NCBI GenBank assembly: GCA_023091665.1
Contig: JALJCQ010000004.1
Coordinates: 1,488,001 to 1,552,000, forward strand
Length of the DNA: 64,000 nt
Direction of reading: 5' to 3'
Origin: Pythium myriotylum
Lineage: Eukaryota; Oomycota; Peronosporomycetes; Pythiales; Pythiaceae
The number at the start of each line of letters is the position of its first letter. Position 1 is the first letter of the stretch. A model generated the notes under the pieces. That model was not told the origin of the DNA. It searched no databases and saw nothing but the letters and a program-made list of their open reading frames with translations. Both the position numbers and the translations under genes were made by a program. Positions 11,901 to 22,400 of the stretch are shown here, one piece after another.

Positions 11901-12088
11901 ACTCGGCTAAGTTCGTTGTCGCGCTCACAAAGATGCTGACTCATCCGAAAGTGCAAAACGCTGTCAAGTCATGCCCATCTGAGTGCAAGTTGAAGCTCCA
12001 GAGCTTCCTTTCATATTGCAAGAAGAACACAGGTGTGTTGACGTCTGATCAGCTCCAAGCACTAGAAGTGTCACTTCAAGGACTGTAG
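8995..12088 (+). CDS. NELFCD: Tandem WW domains fused to NELF-C/D (TH1)
   Basis: Seven exons: 8995-10197, 10260-10367, 10423-10554, 10631-11059, 11119-11367, 11423-11677 and 11738-12088. All introns are phase 0 and 51-76 bp; predicted 908 residues. Residues 4-31 and 50-77 are two WW domains (WSEHYTKEGRAYYYNRKTKQ... and WEELWDPKNERHYYYNRATR...), each with both Trp, the YYN core and the final Pro. A lysine/glutamate/serine-rich linker follows (about 80-250). From about 265 to the end the chain follows NELF-C/D: the PDAIMEASVLNLINGF block, WLTQMLNDRKWRTMLIELAE, VYLLAYAAC, PLASMGVLHWIEVTLKSP and FVVALTKMLTHP. NELF-C/D is a core subunit of the complex that holds RNA polymerase II in promoter-proximal pausing. 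WW domains bind Pro-rich or phospho-CTD-type peptides. Exon 1 is one uninterrupted frame that contains both WW domains and the start of the TH1 domain, so the fusion does not depend on splicing. Ends 93 bp before the convergent chitin synthase. Confidence 0.87.
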
Positions 12089-12181
12089 TTGTTGTCTTTA
12101 CTGGAAACAATGTAATGTATTATCTGTGGTTTAAAGAACGACAGGGAGGCCCTTCAGAAATCGTCCACCACCTTGCCTGCT

Positions 12182-14920
12182 TTAAAGGAATTGGCTCTTC
12201 GGAGGCTGTGCCGAGAGAGGTGCGAAACCACTTGGAGGCGCGCTGAAGAATCCAGTCTGAAGGTTTCGTTCCGAGACGTAAATACGCTGGTCTTCCAGAA
12301 GAGCAGCGTAGTGATCTTCCAGGCGCTTGTATGCTGCGTTATCAGGTACGTGAGCAGCATCCTTGCCATTACCCGACTTGGTCGTGTCAAGGACCAGCTC
12401 ACGGAAATCCCCGGTCCATGTATAAATCAAGTGGCCAATGCAACCGAGCAATCTCGTCGAGTTGATCACAGCAACCGAAATGTAAAGCTTGGGTAGGTAA
12501 GCATCAGCACTCGACAGGTACACGATTGCGAGGGCAAAGATCATGTTGGAGAAGGCCCACAAAAGCAGGATGTTGGTACGGAAGGCCTCGAACTGGCGTT
12601 TCTTCGTATCTTGGCGTTCGGCAAACTCACGTCGGCGCTCTTCTAAAGCCTTTCGCTTGGCAATCACGTCTTTGAAGTCACCTTTTTCATTGTCCTCTCC
12701 GGGGGCGAGGGCGGGGTCTTCGTTTAGGCCCTTCGTTCCCCAAGACAGATTCTGAAGGTTGCAGAAGGAGTAAATCGTGAAGATGTTCACGAAGCTCGGG
12801 ATCAATGCAGTGTAATGCGTGAAGGTGAGCATGATGTGATGCACTTCTCCATGGAGTGCTGGACCAATAAAGTAGACACCGACTGTAAGCAGCGCAACTG
12901 TGACCGACTTGGTAGTGGTCGGGGTAGAGAAGAACACTCCTAGACCGACTAGAGAGGAGAGCACCATCATCACGCCAAACACAGAGCTGACGAAGTAGTA
13001 AGTGAGCTTCATGTGCTTGGGGTTGTTGCCGAGACCAATGATGACCAACATGAGCAAGCCGAATAAGTACACGATGTTGTACATGTAGACACTCATGTCA
13101 AGCACAGCTGGGGAGAAGTCAGATGTGTCCATGAACTCGAGGCGGTTCTGTTGGAAACCTTGGAAAACGATGAAGAATAGAGCGAGATAGACATTGGCGG
13201 GCAGGAAGAAGCCGAAGAGGGTGCTTGCAATGTGGTAAATGTAGAAAATGCCGAGGAAAAACTTGCGCCAGAATGAGTGAGAACTCTGAGAGTACACGCG
13301 GCCGTAGTGCCAAATGCTGAAGAGTGTCGCGAAGAATGATCCGTTCAGCCATCGTCGGCGTTGCGCGATAAGACTCACAAGATCGTGAGGGACGTCAGTT
13401 CGCGCGACCGCATCTTTAACATAGTGCATCGTCCACGCGCAGTTCTTCCTAGCGAGCATTTCAAAACAGAGGATGCGGTCTTCAGCGAGGTACATGTTGC
13501 CAGCAAACGGACCCAGGACATCGATGTCGACATTTAGTGTCTGGAAGTAGGCCTTGAGTGGCTCTCCGCGGATAGCTTCGTACCGATAGCCTGAGAACGC
13601 CCCAGGAAGCACACTAATGAATCCGAAGCAGCTCTCGAGCGACTTGTCGAGAATGTTCGAAATCTTGTACTCAAAGTTTTGTGCTGAGATGACCCAGTTG
13701 CTCAGGTTGCGGAATGGGTCGTCAACTGTGAGCTGGCCACACGCGCCGCCAATCTGCGGATTGGTTTCGAATGCCGTGAGCATGTGGAAGAGTGCCGACT
13801 TGGTTAGCATCGTACCGACGTCCATTACAAAGGTGAATTCGGGCTGGATCTGCTCGGCAAAGGCACTGAAGTACCAGTTGTGCGAGTCAAGCTTGGATGC
13901 TTTTTGCTCCTTGAGTGCGAACACGGTTTGCATCGGGATGAGGTGCTTACCATTCATCGTGAGCTGTACCGTGTGCTCGAAGAGATGGCACTGCGCACCG
14001 ATGCCGGCGCTGTTAATGGTTAGCAGGTCCTCGTCGTAGAGACCGATTGTTTCCAGGTAGTCCAGCATCTTGGGGTGGATGTTTTGGCGGCCGTCAGCGA
14101 CGATGCAGATCAGAACGTTCTTCCACACGTCTCCGCCGCAGTACGTCTGAGAAAACTTGGTCTCGTCAGTTGGTGGGTTTTCGCGTAAGTATGTGAGGTT
14201 GTTGGCGAGCTTGCGCAGCGTGGACTTGAGCTGGTCGGGGGTTTCGTTGTAGATCGTAATACATATCATGAGGCGGGGGCGGCGGCCCACCTCGACGGAT
14301 CGCAGGCGGTAGCCAAAGTTGGTGAATTCTAGCGGGTTGGGCACGTACACAGGCGTGTACCACATGCGCTTGGCCTCTTCTTCGTCCATGTAGGGGCCGA
14401 CCCAGTCTTCGTTCCATGCGCTGACGGCAATGGCGACCTTGTGGACACCCGGACGCGGGTTCTTCTCAATCACGCGACCTTCGATCCAGTCGCAGAGACG
14501 GCCGCACCAGTTTAGCGTCTCGAAGCCTTTGCTCGTGAGCAAATTGCAAATCTTGGGGTTGCTTTGTCGCTCAGCCACGTTGGCCATGGCGTAGCCGCCC
14601 TCAAGGTACAGGCGCAGGGCGTCGCGGTATCGACGCATGCGGAGCGCGTTGGCCGCGCGCTCGAGCGTGGCGAGTGCCTCCTCGACCGACGGGATCTCGC
14701 TGTAGGTGCGCACGAAGTCGGTGGCGCTCGCGTACGACTTCATGGAGCTGATCATGTCTTGCACGCTGTGGGGCGGGAAGGCGCTGTTGGTCGGGATGTA
14801 GCTCGAGACGTAGGCCTGCGAGCCGCACGAGCGGATCGAGGCCGGCGGGAGCTGCTTGCTGTCGTAGTCGATCGACATGCACGACAGCGGCGGGTTCTGC
14901 GTTGGCGGTTTCTCGCTCAT
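12182..14920 (-). CDS. CHS: Chitin synthase (oomycete CHS with MIT domain)
   Basis: Single-exon gene of 912 residues from ATG 14920, which has a CCGCCATGAGC context; the frame extends upstream to 15187 without a better Met. It polymerises UDP-GlcNAc into chitin at the plasma membrane. Residues about 60-135 form an MIT-like helical domain (SVEEALATLERAANALRMRR), a known feature of oomycete chitin synthases. The GT2 core includes VAIAVSAWNEDW, ICIVADGRQNI, the AEDR motif and the catalytic QRRRWLNGS. A cluster of five to seven membrane helices follows (about residues 550-720), then WGTKG and two more hydrophobic segments near 790-850. No myosin or chitin-binding domain is present. Many oomycetes have little wall chitin, and CHS is thought to act at hyphal tips. 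Divergent from the AHA1-like gene; convergent with WW-NELF. Confidence 0.95.
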   Translation of the reverse strand: MSEKPPTQNPPLSCMSIDYDSKQLPPASIRSCGSQAYVSSYIPTNSAFPPHSVQDMISSMKSYASATDFVRTYSEIPSVEEALATLERAANALRMRRYRDALRLYLEGGYAMANVAERQSNPKICNLLTSKGFETLNWCGRLCDWIEGRVIEKNPRPGVHKVAIAVSAWNEDWVGPYMDEEEAKRMWYTPVYVPNPLEFTNFGYRLRSVEVGRRPRLMICITIYNETPDQLKSTLRKLANNLTYLRENPPTDETKFSQTYCGGDVWKNVLICIVADGRQNIHPKMLDYLETIGLYDEDLLTINSAGIGAQCHLFEHTVQLTMNGKHLIPMQTVFALKEQKASKLDSHNWYFSAFAEQIQPEFTFVMDVGTMLTKSALFHMLTAFETNPQIGGACGQLTVDDPFRNLSNWVISAQNFEYKISNILDKSLESCFGFISVLPGAFSGYRYEAIRGEPLKAYFQTLNVDIDVLGPFAGNMYLAEDRILCFEMLARKNCAWTMHYVKDAVARTDVPHDLVSLIAQRRRWLNGSFFATLFSIWHYGRVYSQSSHSFWRKFFLGIFYIYHIASTLFGFFLPANVYLALFFIVFQGFQQNRLEFMDTSDFSPAVLDMSVYMYNIVYLFGLLMLVIIGLGNNPKHMKLTYYFVSSVFGVMMVLSSLVGLGVFFSTPTTTKSVTVALLTVGVYFIGPALHGEVHHIMLTFTHYTALIPSFVNIFTIYSFCNLQNLSWGTKGLNEDPALAPGEDNEKGDFKDVIAKRKALEERRREFAERQDTKKRQFEAFRTNILLLWAFSNMIFALAIVYLSSADAYLPKLYISVAVINSTRLLGCIGHLIYTWTGDFRELVLDTTKSGNGKDAAHVPDNAAYKRLEDHYAALLEDQRIYVSERNLQTGFFSAPPSGFAPLSAQPPKSQFL

Positions 14921-15568
14921 GGCGGCGGAGGTCGGTTGGCGGCAAGTCCGCGAGTGGGTCTTCTCGCCATCATGGTCCGCGGGGGGGCGGCAGAGAGACC
15001 ACCCAGCTGACTGCGGGAGAGAGCGAGTGAAGTGGGCACCGGAAGACGCCCTTACGGTAGCAAGAGCGAGAGAAGGCCGTCGATGGATGGGGACATCTCC
15101 AGCCAAGAAGGAAAACAGACGGAGCTGCTCAGCGAGTCTTCTGTGTCCGTCGAGAGAAGCCTCAAGTGGCCAGAGAAAGAGAAGCAAGTCACTCGGCGAA
15201 AAGTCATCTCTGCCTCAACATCAAGATGGGTACGGTCGCCAAGAGAAGGCGGAGAGACCTTAAGTCAGTATACAGGTCCTCCATGAGCAGGGCCCGCACG
15301 AGTCGGCTCCATGGCTCTCGTCACGAGGCCTCGACTCGGGGGTCCATTTCCGGAGACGAGTGGTCTCTTCCTCGCGACATGGGGCCGCGAGCTCTCTCGC
15401 TCCGGCGTCTCGGGGCGTGGGAACGTTCTGGAAGCTGGCAATGGAGGTGTTGGATTGGTCGAAATAAGCATTCCGTGCCATGGATTGGCTGAATATGGAG
15501 CGTCCGCCACCTCCGACCCGACGCGAATGCCGTCATCCTCCCATTCGCAACTCATTCGGATCGCCACC
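14921..15568. promoter_or_regulatory. Divergent chitin synthase / AHA1-like promoter
   Basis: 648 bp between opposed ATGs. Two ATTGG cores (inverted CCAAT) lie near 15454 and 15484, about 85-115 bp before the AHA1-like ATG. The remaining open frames are low-complexity shadows. No other element recognised. Confidence 0.4.
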
Positions 15569-16306
15569 ATGAGCGACGACGAGAGCGCGCCGCAGAAGAT
15601 GCACAGCGGCTACCATGGCTGGATGAAGTCGATCCCCAAGACGGACCAGGTGCGTCGCCGCCGCCGCGCGCTCTCCGGCGTGGCGCCTGGCTCACTGCGC
15701 TCTCTCTCTCTCTCTCTCTGGTCGCAGGACTTCACGCCGGCGCGCATCGACGCGCCCGTGGCCGCCGCAGCGCCAGCCAACGGCGGCTCGGCCTGGAACG
15801 CCGGCGGCACGTGGTGCGTTTCTTTTCTGCGTTTCTTTCTTTCTCTCGAGTGGGTTGCTGACGCTCAGCGTGTCTCGGGCTGGCTTAGGGAGGAGCGAGA
15901 CAAGTCGGAGTGGGCGCGTGAGCGGCTCAAGCATCACATCCTGAGCTCGTTCGCGTTCACGGACGATGCGCGGTCGCTGAGCGTCAAGGCCACGTCCATC
16001 GTGCGCTGCGAGGGCGACGCCAAGATCGTCTTCAGCCGCGGCAAGAAGCGCTGCGGGTACGACATGTCGGTCAAGTTCGAGTACGAGTCGACGCGCCTCG
16101 GCGAGGACGACGAAGGCTTTCCCGAGGCTACAGGCTTCGTGGAGCTCCACGACTTTGATGACACGAGCGGCGAAGAGTATGAGGTCTCTGTCAAGCCGGA
16201 GGGCACTTCGCAGCATGCCAAGGACGCGCAGAAGGCCGTGCAGGAGTGGGAGAGCGGTCTGCGCAAGCTCCTCGCGACGTGGAAGGACGAGCTGCTGCAG
16301 CAGTGA
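15569..16306 (+). CDS. AHA1 N-terminal-domain Hsp90 co-chaperone (Hch1-like)
   Basis: Three exons: 15569-15649, 15728-15813 and 15889-16306, with GT-AG introns of 78 and 75 bp; predicted 194 residues. The second intron splits the Trp codon of GGTW|EERDKSEWARERL. The main domain (about residues 55-190) is Aha1_N, with WARERLKHHILSSF, SLSVKATSIVRCEGDAKIVF, KKRCGYDMSVKFEYES and a final helix GLRKLLATWKDELLQ. Aha1 stimulates the Hsp90 ATPase by binding its middle domain. This protein has no C-terminal START-like AHSA1 domain, so it resembles yeast Hch1 in architecture. It has an extra N-terminal motif (SGYHGWMKSIPKTD) of unknown role. Intron 1 contains a CT dinucleotide run at about 15699-15719. 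Confidence 0.85.
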   Translation: MSDDESAPQKMHSGYHGWMKSIPKTDQVRRRRRALSGVAPGSLRSLSLSLWSQDFTPARIDAPVAAAAPANGGSAWNAGGTWCVSFLRFFLSLEWVADAQRVSGWLREERDKSEWARERLKHHILSSFAFTDDARSLSVKATSIVRCEGDAKIVFSRGKKRCGYDMSVKFEYESTRLGEDDEGFPEATGFVELHDFDDTSGEEYEVSVKPEGTSQHAKDAQKAVQEWESGLRKLLATWKDELLQQ

Positions 16307-16427
16307 GGAGACGACACCTTAGACGACACCCACTTGCAACGAGAACAAAACGACAGGCTGACATTAAATACTGAACCCGCTTTCCCACGCAAACGAAAGC
16401 AAACTCGTTACAGTTGTCCTTACACCT

Positions 16428-19028
16428 TCAGGCTGCAGAGGGGGCGTTCCCGCTCGGTGGCGATGGGGATGATTTGGATCTCGGCGATGGCGACGGCTGT
16501 TCAACGTCGCCGTCTACGATTTCTCCCGACTCAACGGATGCAGGGGAGTCAGAGACTTGCGGACTCTCCACCTGGTGGCCGCCTGACTGTGGAGGACTGT
16601 TCTGGTTGTCAATCTCCATATTGTCGTCTCCACTTGGAGGAGAACCATCTCGTCCACCTGAGCTGCCTACCAGCGCCACATCAGACAAAGTCGGAGACTC
16701 GGCGAGGATCAAAAGGTCGTGCGGCATAGGCGGGAGGTCGTCTGCATCACCATCGTCTTCATCTTCGGATGCGTCATGCTTACGTGGTGGTGAAGGTGGA
16801 GCAATGACACGTAGCGTGCTGGTGTCTTCCTTTTCGCCTGTATCCTCTTCCTCGCATACGCTATTGCGACCCTCGTCACCTTCGCTAATCGGCTCGGACT
16901 TGATTGGGAAGCTTTCTGTAACCGAGGAAGACCCGATATTGATCTGATCAGTCTCTGCAGGTCGGCGCAGATTCCCTTCAGCTTTGACACTCGCTGCAAT
17001 AGCGTCACGCTCTACAGAATCAAGCTTGACACGAAGAATTGACTTAGTGGGCTGTTTGTCAGGTGCTGGAATCTTCGGTTCGGATGACTTCGGTTTGAAA
17101 GGACGTATTGCGCCACGTGTGGGAGCAATTAGCAGCAATGACACTTCAATCTCGTTGTCGAACAAAAGAGTGGAGTGCTCACCGAACTTAACTCTTGATG
17201 CGGTCCATGCATCTGACGAAATAACTGGCTTTGTTCCTGACGGGGAACCCGCTTTGTCAGCATCGTTTTTCAAAACACGACTAGCAATGGAATCGAGAAG
17301 CACAGTCGACCGTCTTGCCATGTGAGCACGCTGTGCACCCAGCTTGCGAACGACGGTTCGGCCATTCAAGGCGCTTCCGAGGAAGTCACCGTTGCGCTGG
17401 TTCCTTCGTGGACCGCTGATCAAATCTCGAAGATGCCCGGCTGAGTTGGATCGTTTTAGGAATACTGATGAACCGTTCGCGGTTGATGGAGGCTCTCCGT
17501 TATTGGTCGTCGTTAGCGGCTTCGGCGCAGACTTGATCTCCACCTTTTTCTCTGTCTTGACCTGATCGCCCCCTTCGAAAATGTTCTTCTTCCACTTTTT
17601 AATAACCCAGCTAGCCAGGTCTGAAACAATTCGACTATAACCAGGGTGAACCCGACCCTTCTTGATATTGTTGAGAGTTTTGCCGATCTTGCTCTCCACG
17701 ATAGCGTCAGACGTGACACCAGGAATGACAGCAAGAACCTGCGATGAGAGGCAGAGAAAATGTGCGCATCAGAGTTTACGTACTTCGATAAAAAGGGAGA
17801 ACATTACACTGCACCTTCAGGATGGCAAGCACTCCTGCTTCGGTTTCCTTTTCCTTGCTCCATGTTGTCAATCGCTCTTCTAGGGCTGTCAAGCCTCCGT
17901 TTTTGACGAACATTTCTAGGGCCTGCCTTCCCTGTGTGGTAAAACGATGAGATGGTTTCCACCATGCCTTCGTGCAAAACAATCCTACCTTCAAATCCTT
18001 CTGCTCCAGAGCTTTCAGCGAGTCAACATTCTTGCTTGTCGTACTGACTACCACATACAGCACTGTTCGAACCGTATCGTAAGCACTCTTTCGATTCCAC
18101 ACGAACGACTGCTCATCCAAAGTGGGCATTTCCATCGCGGAGCCAATATCTGCAGCACCGTCTCCCGTGACTTGGCTGGATTTTTCAGTATTTGGATTTT
18201 CGTCTGTCATGGGCTGCTCTTTCTTCGACGAAATGTCGTCACCTTTCTGTTTCTTCGACGACACAATAGAGGATGTTCGTGGAGACGCGTGGTCAGGAGA
18301 TTCTCCATCCCCTACCTTCCGTTTCTTTGTCGGTGGTAAGCCATGAGAACTGAGAGCAATGCTGTCAACTGCCTCTCGGTAGGTCATATCGTCCGTGGTC
18401 CCGTTACTATAGACAACTCGATACATTTTCGTGGCTGGGAAGTACGTCGAAACTGTTCCAATCACGATTGCATCTCGGCCATCGTTTTGGGCTTGTTTCT
18501 TGCACACTCGCTGGCCAACAAGTTTGTAAATTTCATCTGCACTTGTGATCTCTTCCACCAGATCGCCGCCTTCATCTTCGCCATCGGCTTCTTCGTCTTC
18601 CACGTCCGCCATGGCGTCGTCCTCGTCAAGACGAGGAGTAGCCGCATGCGGCGACTCCTTCTTTTTCTTCGGCTCGACCGTCGAACTGGCTGAAAGATTA
18701 AGCGTCAACTGTTTCGCTGCTGACGGCACCGGCCGTTGCGGCAGTGACGCCAGCTTCCTTCCCTGGCGGGGCTTGCCATTGAAATGCATCTCCACGTCGT
18801 CTTCCGTCATCTCTTCGCTGTCGCCGTCATCGTAGGTAATGTGGTAAAAGCCCGACGCCGGCATGAACCCGTCCACCTTTCCCGCGAATGGCTCGGCGTA
18901 GCCCGGGAACCGCTTGAGCACGCGCGTGCCCAGCGGGTACCGCGGTGTCGTCTGGAAGCGCGCCTGCCACCCGCCCGTCACCGTCAGAGCCTCGCTCGCC
19001 CCTCACGGAAGCGACCAGTCCGTACCAT
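16428..19028 (-). CDS. Tudor-like plus TFIIS N-terminal domain protein
   Basis: Predicted exons: 19028-19026 (ATG only), 18963-17989, 17931-17815 and 17738-16428; about 800 residues. The last intron (17739-17814, 76 bp) is secure because it restores the domain. The 57-bp intron 17932-17988 has GT-AG ends, but its length is a multiple of three and it has no stop. The 62-bp first intron directly after the ATG is a proposal; without it the first usable codon is a GTG at 18981. Domains in order are a Tudor-like barrel (about residues 8-55, GTRVLKRFPGYAEPFAGKVDG), a second one (about 145-195, GQRVCKKQAQNDGRD then YRVVYSNGTTDDMT), a basic NLS-like linker, and a TFIIS-N/LW helical domain (about 300-385). 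A 360-residue disordered acidic tail follows. These domains suggest a chromatin-reading transcription elongation factor. Partner and target are unknown. Confidence 0.75.
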
Positions 19029-19413
19029 CGTGTCACGCAGGTCTGTCTCTCGCTCTCGCGCTCGGTGGCTTGGGCGATTCGTTCCGCAGGTCGCGGCGCG
19101 TCGCCACCGCGCGGCTCGTCACTCGATCGACAAGGAAAAAAAGGAAGCAATCGTGGGGAGCTTTTCGCGCACTCGGAACGTAAATCTAGGACGAAACCAC
19201 ACTATATTCGCTCAAAAGAAGGTGGAACCCTCACACAAAGGGTTAGCCTTATGTTTTGTACCTCAAAATTAGGCACAAATGTCCCGGCTATGTGAAAGTG
19301 GAAGCGCGGGTTCCCGCCAACATCTTCCATCCAACCGAATCACAGCCCTCTTGGTCAACGATCAACGACGCCAGAATCTCGAAAGACACTCGACGATAAC
19401 ATGGAATTGAAGC
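19029..19413. other. Intergenic, coiled-coil gene 3' flank and Tudor/TFIIS-N gene promoter
   Basis: 385 bp between two minus-strand genes. A GC-rich first part is followed by AT-richer DNA after 19130 with an A-run at about 19134-19142. No gene or RNA recognised. Confidence 0.4.
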
Positions 19414-22400
19414 TTACTCGGTCATGGTGGATAGTGGTCCAGATGTCGTTAAGGAGTTGCCAGTGACAGTGCTAATGAGTCTTGGCGGAGGCACAAGCGA
19501 CGTGCGTTTACGAGCCGGAGAAGGGTACATCGGAATACGCAAAGGTGACGGCCGTGTATTCGCCGAGCCTCGTCGCATTGGTGACTCTAACAGTCGAGCA
19601 GGGGAAGCCTGCTGTAAAGGTACGGAGATACCTTCGTTATCTTTCCGCAGATCCTGTAGTGACTGCTCCATGAGATTGGAAAGATCGGCCATCGCAGACG
19701 AAGGCCGTCGAGGTACTGGGAGTTGGAGTGAAGCTTCCGAGGCGTCGTCATCCGTTGAGTGGAACGGGGACGAGAACATGACACTAGGGCGGCGAGAAGG
19801 GGTTCCTGGAGATTTACTCGTCGATAGCTTGGCTTTTCGCTTCCATTTCGCAAGCTCATCACGGACATATTCAAGCTCCTTCTCAATCTTGTTCTCTCTG
19901 TCGCGATGTTCGCTATGCAGTTTCTCCTGCTCCGCACGAGCGATCATCACATCCTGTTTTAACTTTGCACTTGTCCTCCTTTCCGCGTCAAGCGCGAGTT
20001 TGAGTTCTTCCAGGGCAGAGTCGAACTCCTCTCTCGCTTTGAGTTGATCCGAAGCGACTCGGCGGTGCATCTGTTCAAGTCTCCGTTCGTGCTCCTCATT
20101 CACCTGCTGCAAATCAGCCTCCCGCCTCTTTTGAAGCGTCTGTAGTTGGAGAGTCATTTCGTGTGATAGCGTGTCCTTCTCGAACAAAAGCGTTGCATGG
20201 GATTGCTGGAAGTTTGACAGCGAAGTTTGCAGTTCTTGCATTTCTTTTTCTTTCGCATCCATGGCTTGGTGGGCACTACGCAATTGATCTTGAAGTTTGC
20301 TCACTTGTTGCTTGATTGAACGAGCGATGAGGGCGTACCAGGGCAAATGTCTTGCAACAGCATCGTCAGCGAAACTATTCTCCAGTAACGGCATGAATGC
20401 TTCACGTGCTGCGCTCAACTCTGTCTGGATTGGCCGAGCAGCAAGATCTGCAGCTGCCACCTCTTTTGCAGTCATGCGTTCTTGCAACAGCTCTAGTATC
20501 CGCCGAAGATCAAGAGACAGCTCGTCCAGCTTCCACGTTTCAGGGTGCCTTGAGTCGCTATCTAAAACACGTAACACACGACGAGGGTCTAGTGCGAACT
20601 CCTTGATGATCTGACGAACGAAGTCTATCAGGGTATGGGTCGCATCCACGATTTTCGAGACGGAGATCTCCAAATTTTGCTTAGCTTCAACTTCGCGATC
20701 AGTAACAACACGCGAGCTTGAAAGCTGATCAATAAGCTGAGAATGCTCGATACCACGAACTCGATTCTCATCTTCGAGTTTCTTCACCATGAGCAGCAAC
20801 TCATCAATGCGCTGCAAGTGTGCAGCTGATTGTTGCTGTAATTCTCGAAGGTCTCTCGACTTGTTCTCCAGTTCTGATGCAAGAATGTCTTGCTTGAGTC
20901 TGTCCTCGCCCTCTTGCTCTGCGACCAATGCGGCTATTTCGTGTTCTTTCGAGCTAACAGCTGATCGCCACTCGGTCCTCTCTGAGTCTATCATGCTTTC
21001 CCAAGATTGCTTTTCTTGCTCGAGAGACTCAGTAATCCATGCCTGAATCTGCTTCGTGAACATGTGAGTCTCTTTCTTGGTGTGCTTCCAGGCAACTTTC
21101 ACTTCCGCACGAGTCGCTTTGCGCAGGTCGTCACACTCGCTTTTCAGTGAACGAACTCGCGCAAGATATACTTCTAACGATCTCTGCCACGTCAACTGAG
21201 TGGCTTTGTGAGAAAGCTGTGCCGTGATCAGTTCCGCTTCCAGTTGCGTACACTTCTCTTGCTCATCTCGAACCTTAGCGTTCATTGTTTCATTCAGATT
21301 CTTGTGCATTCTCACCAGGTCCTTGAACTCTTTCCTTTGGTTGGCTAAATCTGCTTTTACCACCTGGAGGGTCTCCTCGAGCAATAACTTCTCAGCTGAA
21401 ACTTGTTTGATCGACTGTGCGTCGCCCTCTACCTGTCGTTCTAACCGCTTAACTTCAGATTGTTGATCCACGATCTGGGTCTCAAGTGCTCGCACCCTCA
21501 CTACGAACTCGTCTGAGATTCGTTGTACTTCTTTCGAGTTGAATTCGTCGCGCGCTTGACGTTCTTGTCGGATTTGCTGGTCCTGAAGTGTGAGTTCTTC
21601 GTCTAGTTTCTTCAGGCGTATGAGAAGTTCTTCTCGTTCGCGCTTCAATTCACACAGCTCAGCTTCAAGCTTCACTTGAATTACGCTTAGCTCCGCGTTG
21701 GTTGATTTTAACTCCTTGATCTCCCCTTTCAAGCTGTCCGCCAGTTTCTGGGCTTCATCCTTCTCGAAGACAGCAGCACCAAGTCGATCGGCACTAAGGG
21801 TTGCTTTGTGTTGGGCATCCTTGACAACGTCACGTAGACGGCCAAGATGTTCATTAGCCTCTTCTAATCGCTGTGATAAGTTCCGCTTTGCATCACGACT
21901 ATCGTCGAGCTCAGACTTCAACTCCACGAATGCGTTGCGTTCAGTCATGAGCTCTTCCTCGATGCGTCTCTTTTCATTTCTCTCGTTGTCCAAAGAGGAT
22001 TCAAGTTTCTGGATACCCTTTCGGACGTTCACCATGGCGTTCCGTAGCTCTCTTTCTTTGCGTTCCTGGAACTCGTGCATCTCTTTTTGAAGTCTTTTTT
22101 CTCCCTCGAGCGCAATCTGGGCCTCTCGCGCTTGGAGTTCAGCCCTATGCTGAGCAATAGGGATGCAATCCTCGTGGATAACACTTTCTTGGTTGTTGTC
22201 CGGCACTCGAGAGAGCTGCCTTCTTGCCTGTGCCTTTCTATGACGCTTCACGATGGAGATTGCTTGGGCACCTAGCTGCTCTTCGTGCTGTTCCAGTTCG
22301 TCCGAGTCGTGAACGTTGAGCACCACAACGCTCGGCTTCACCGACTTTGTATCATTCGCCAATTTATCTTCTATCAAATGTCGGCGCTCTTCTAGTCGCT

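Noticed and set aside
14564..15010. Plus-strand frame over the chitin synthase 5' end
   Set aside because: Antisense shadow of the GC-rich MIT-domain region; no independent signal.
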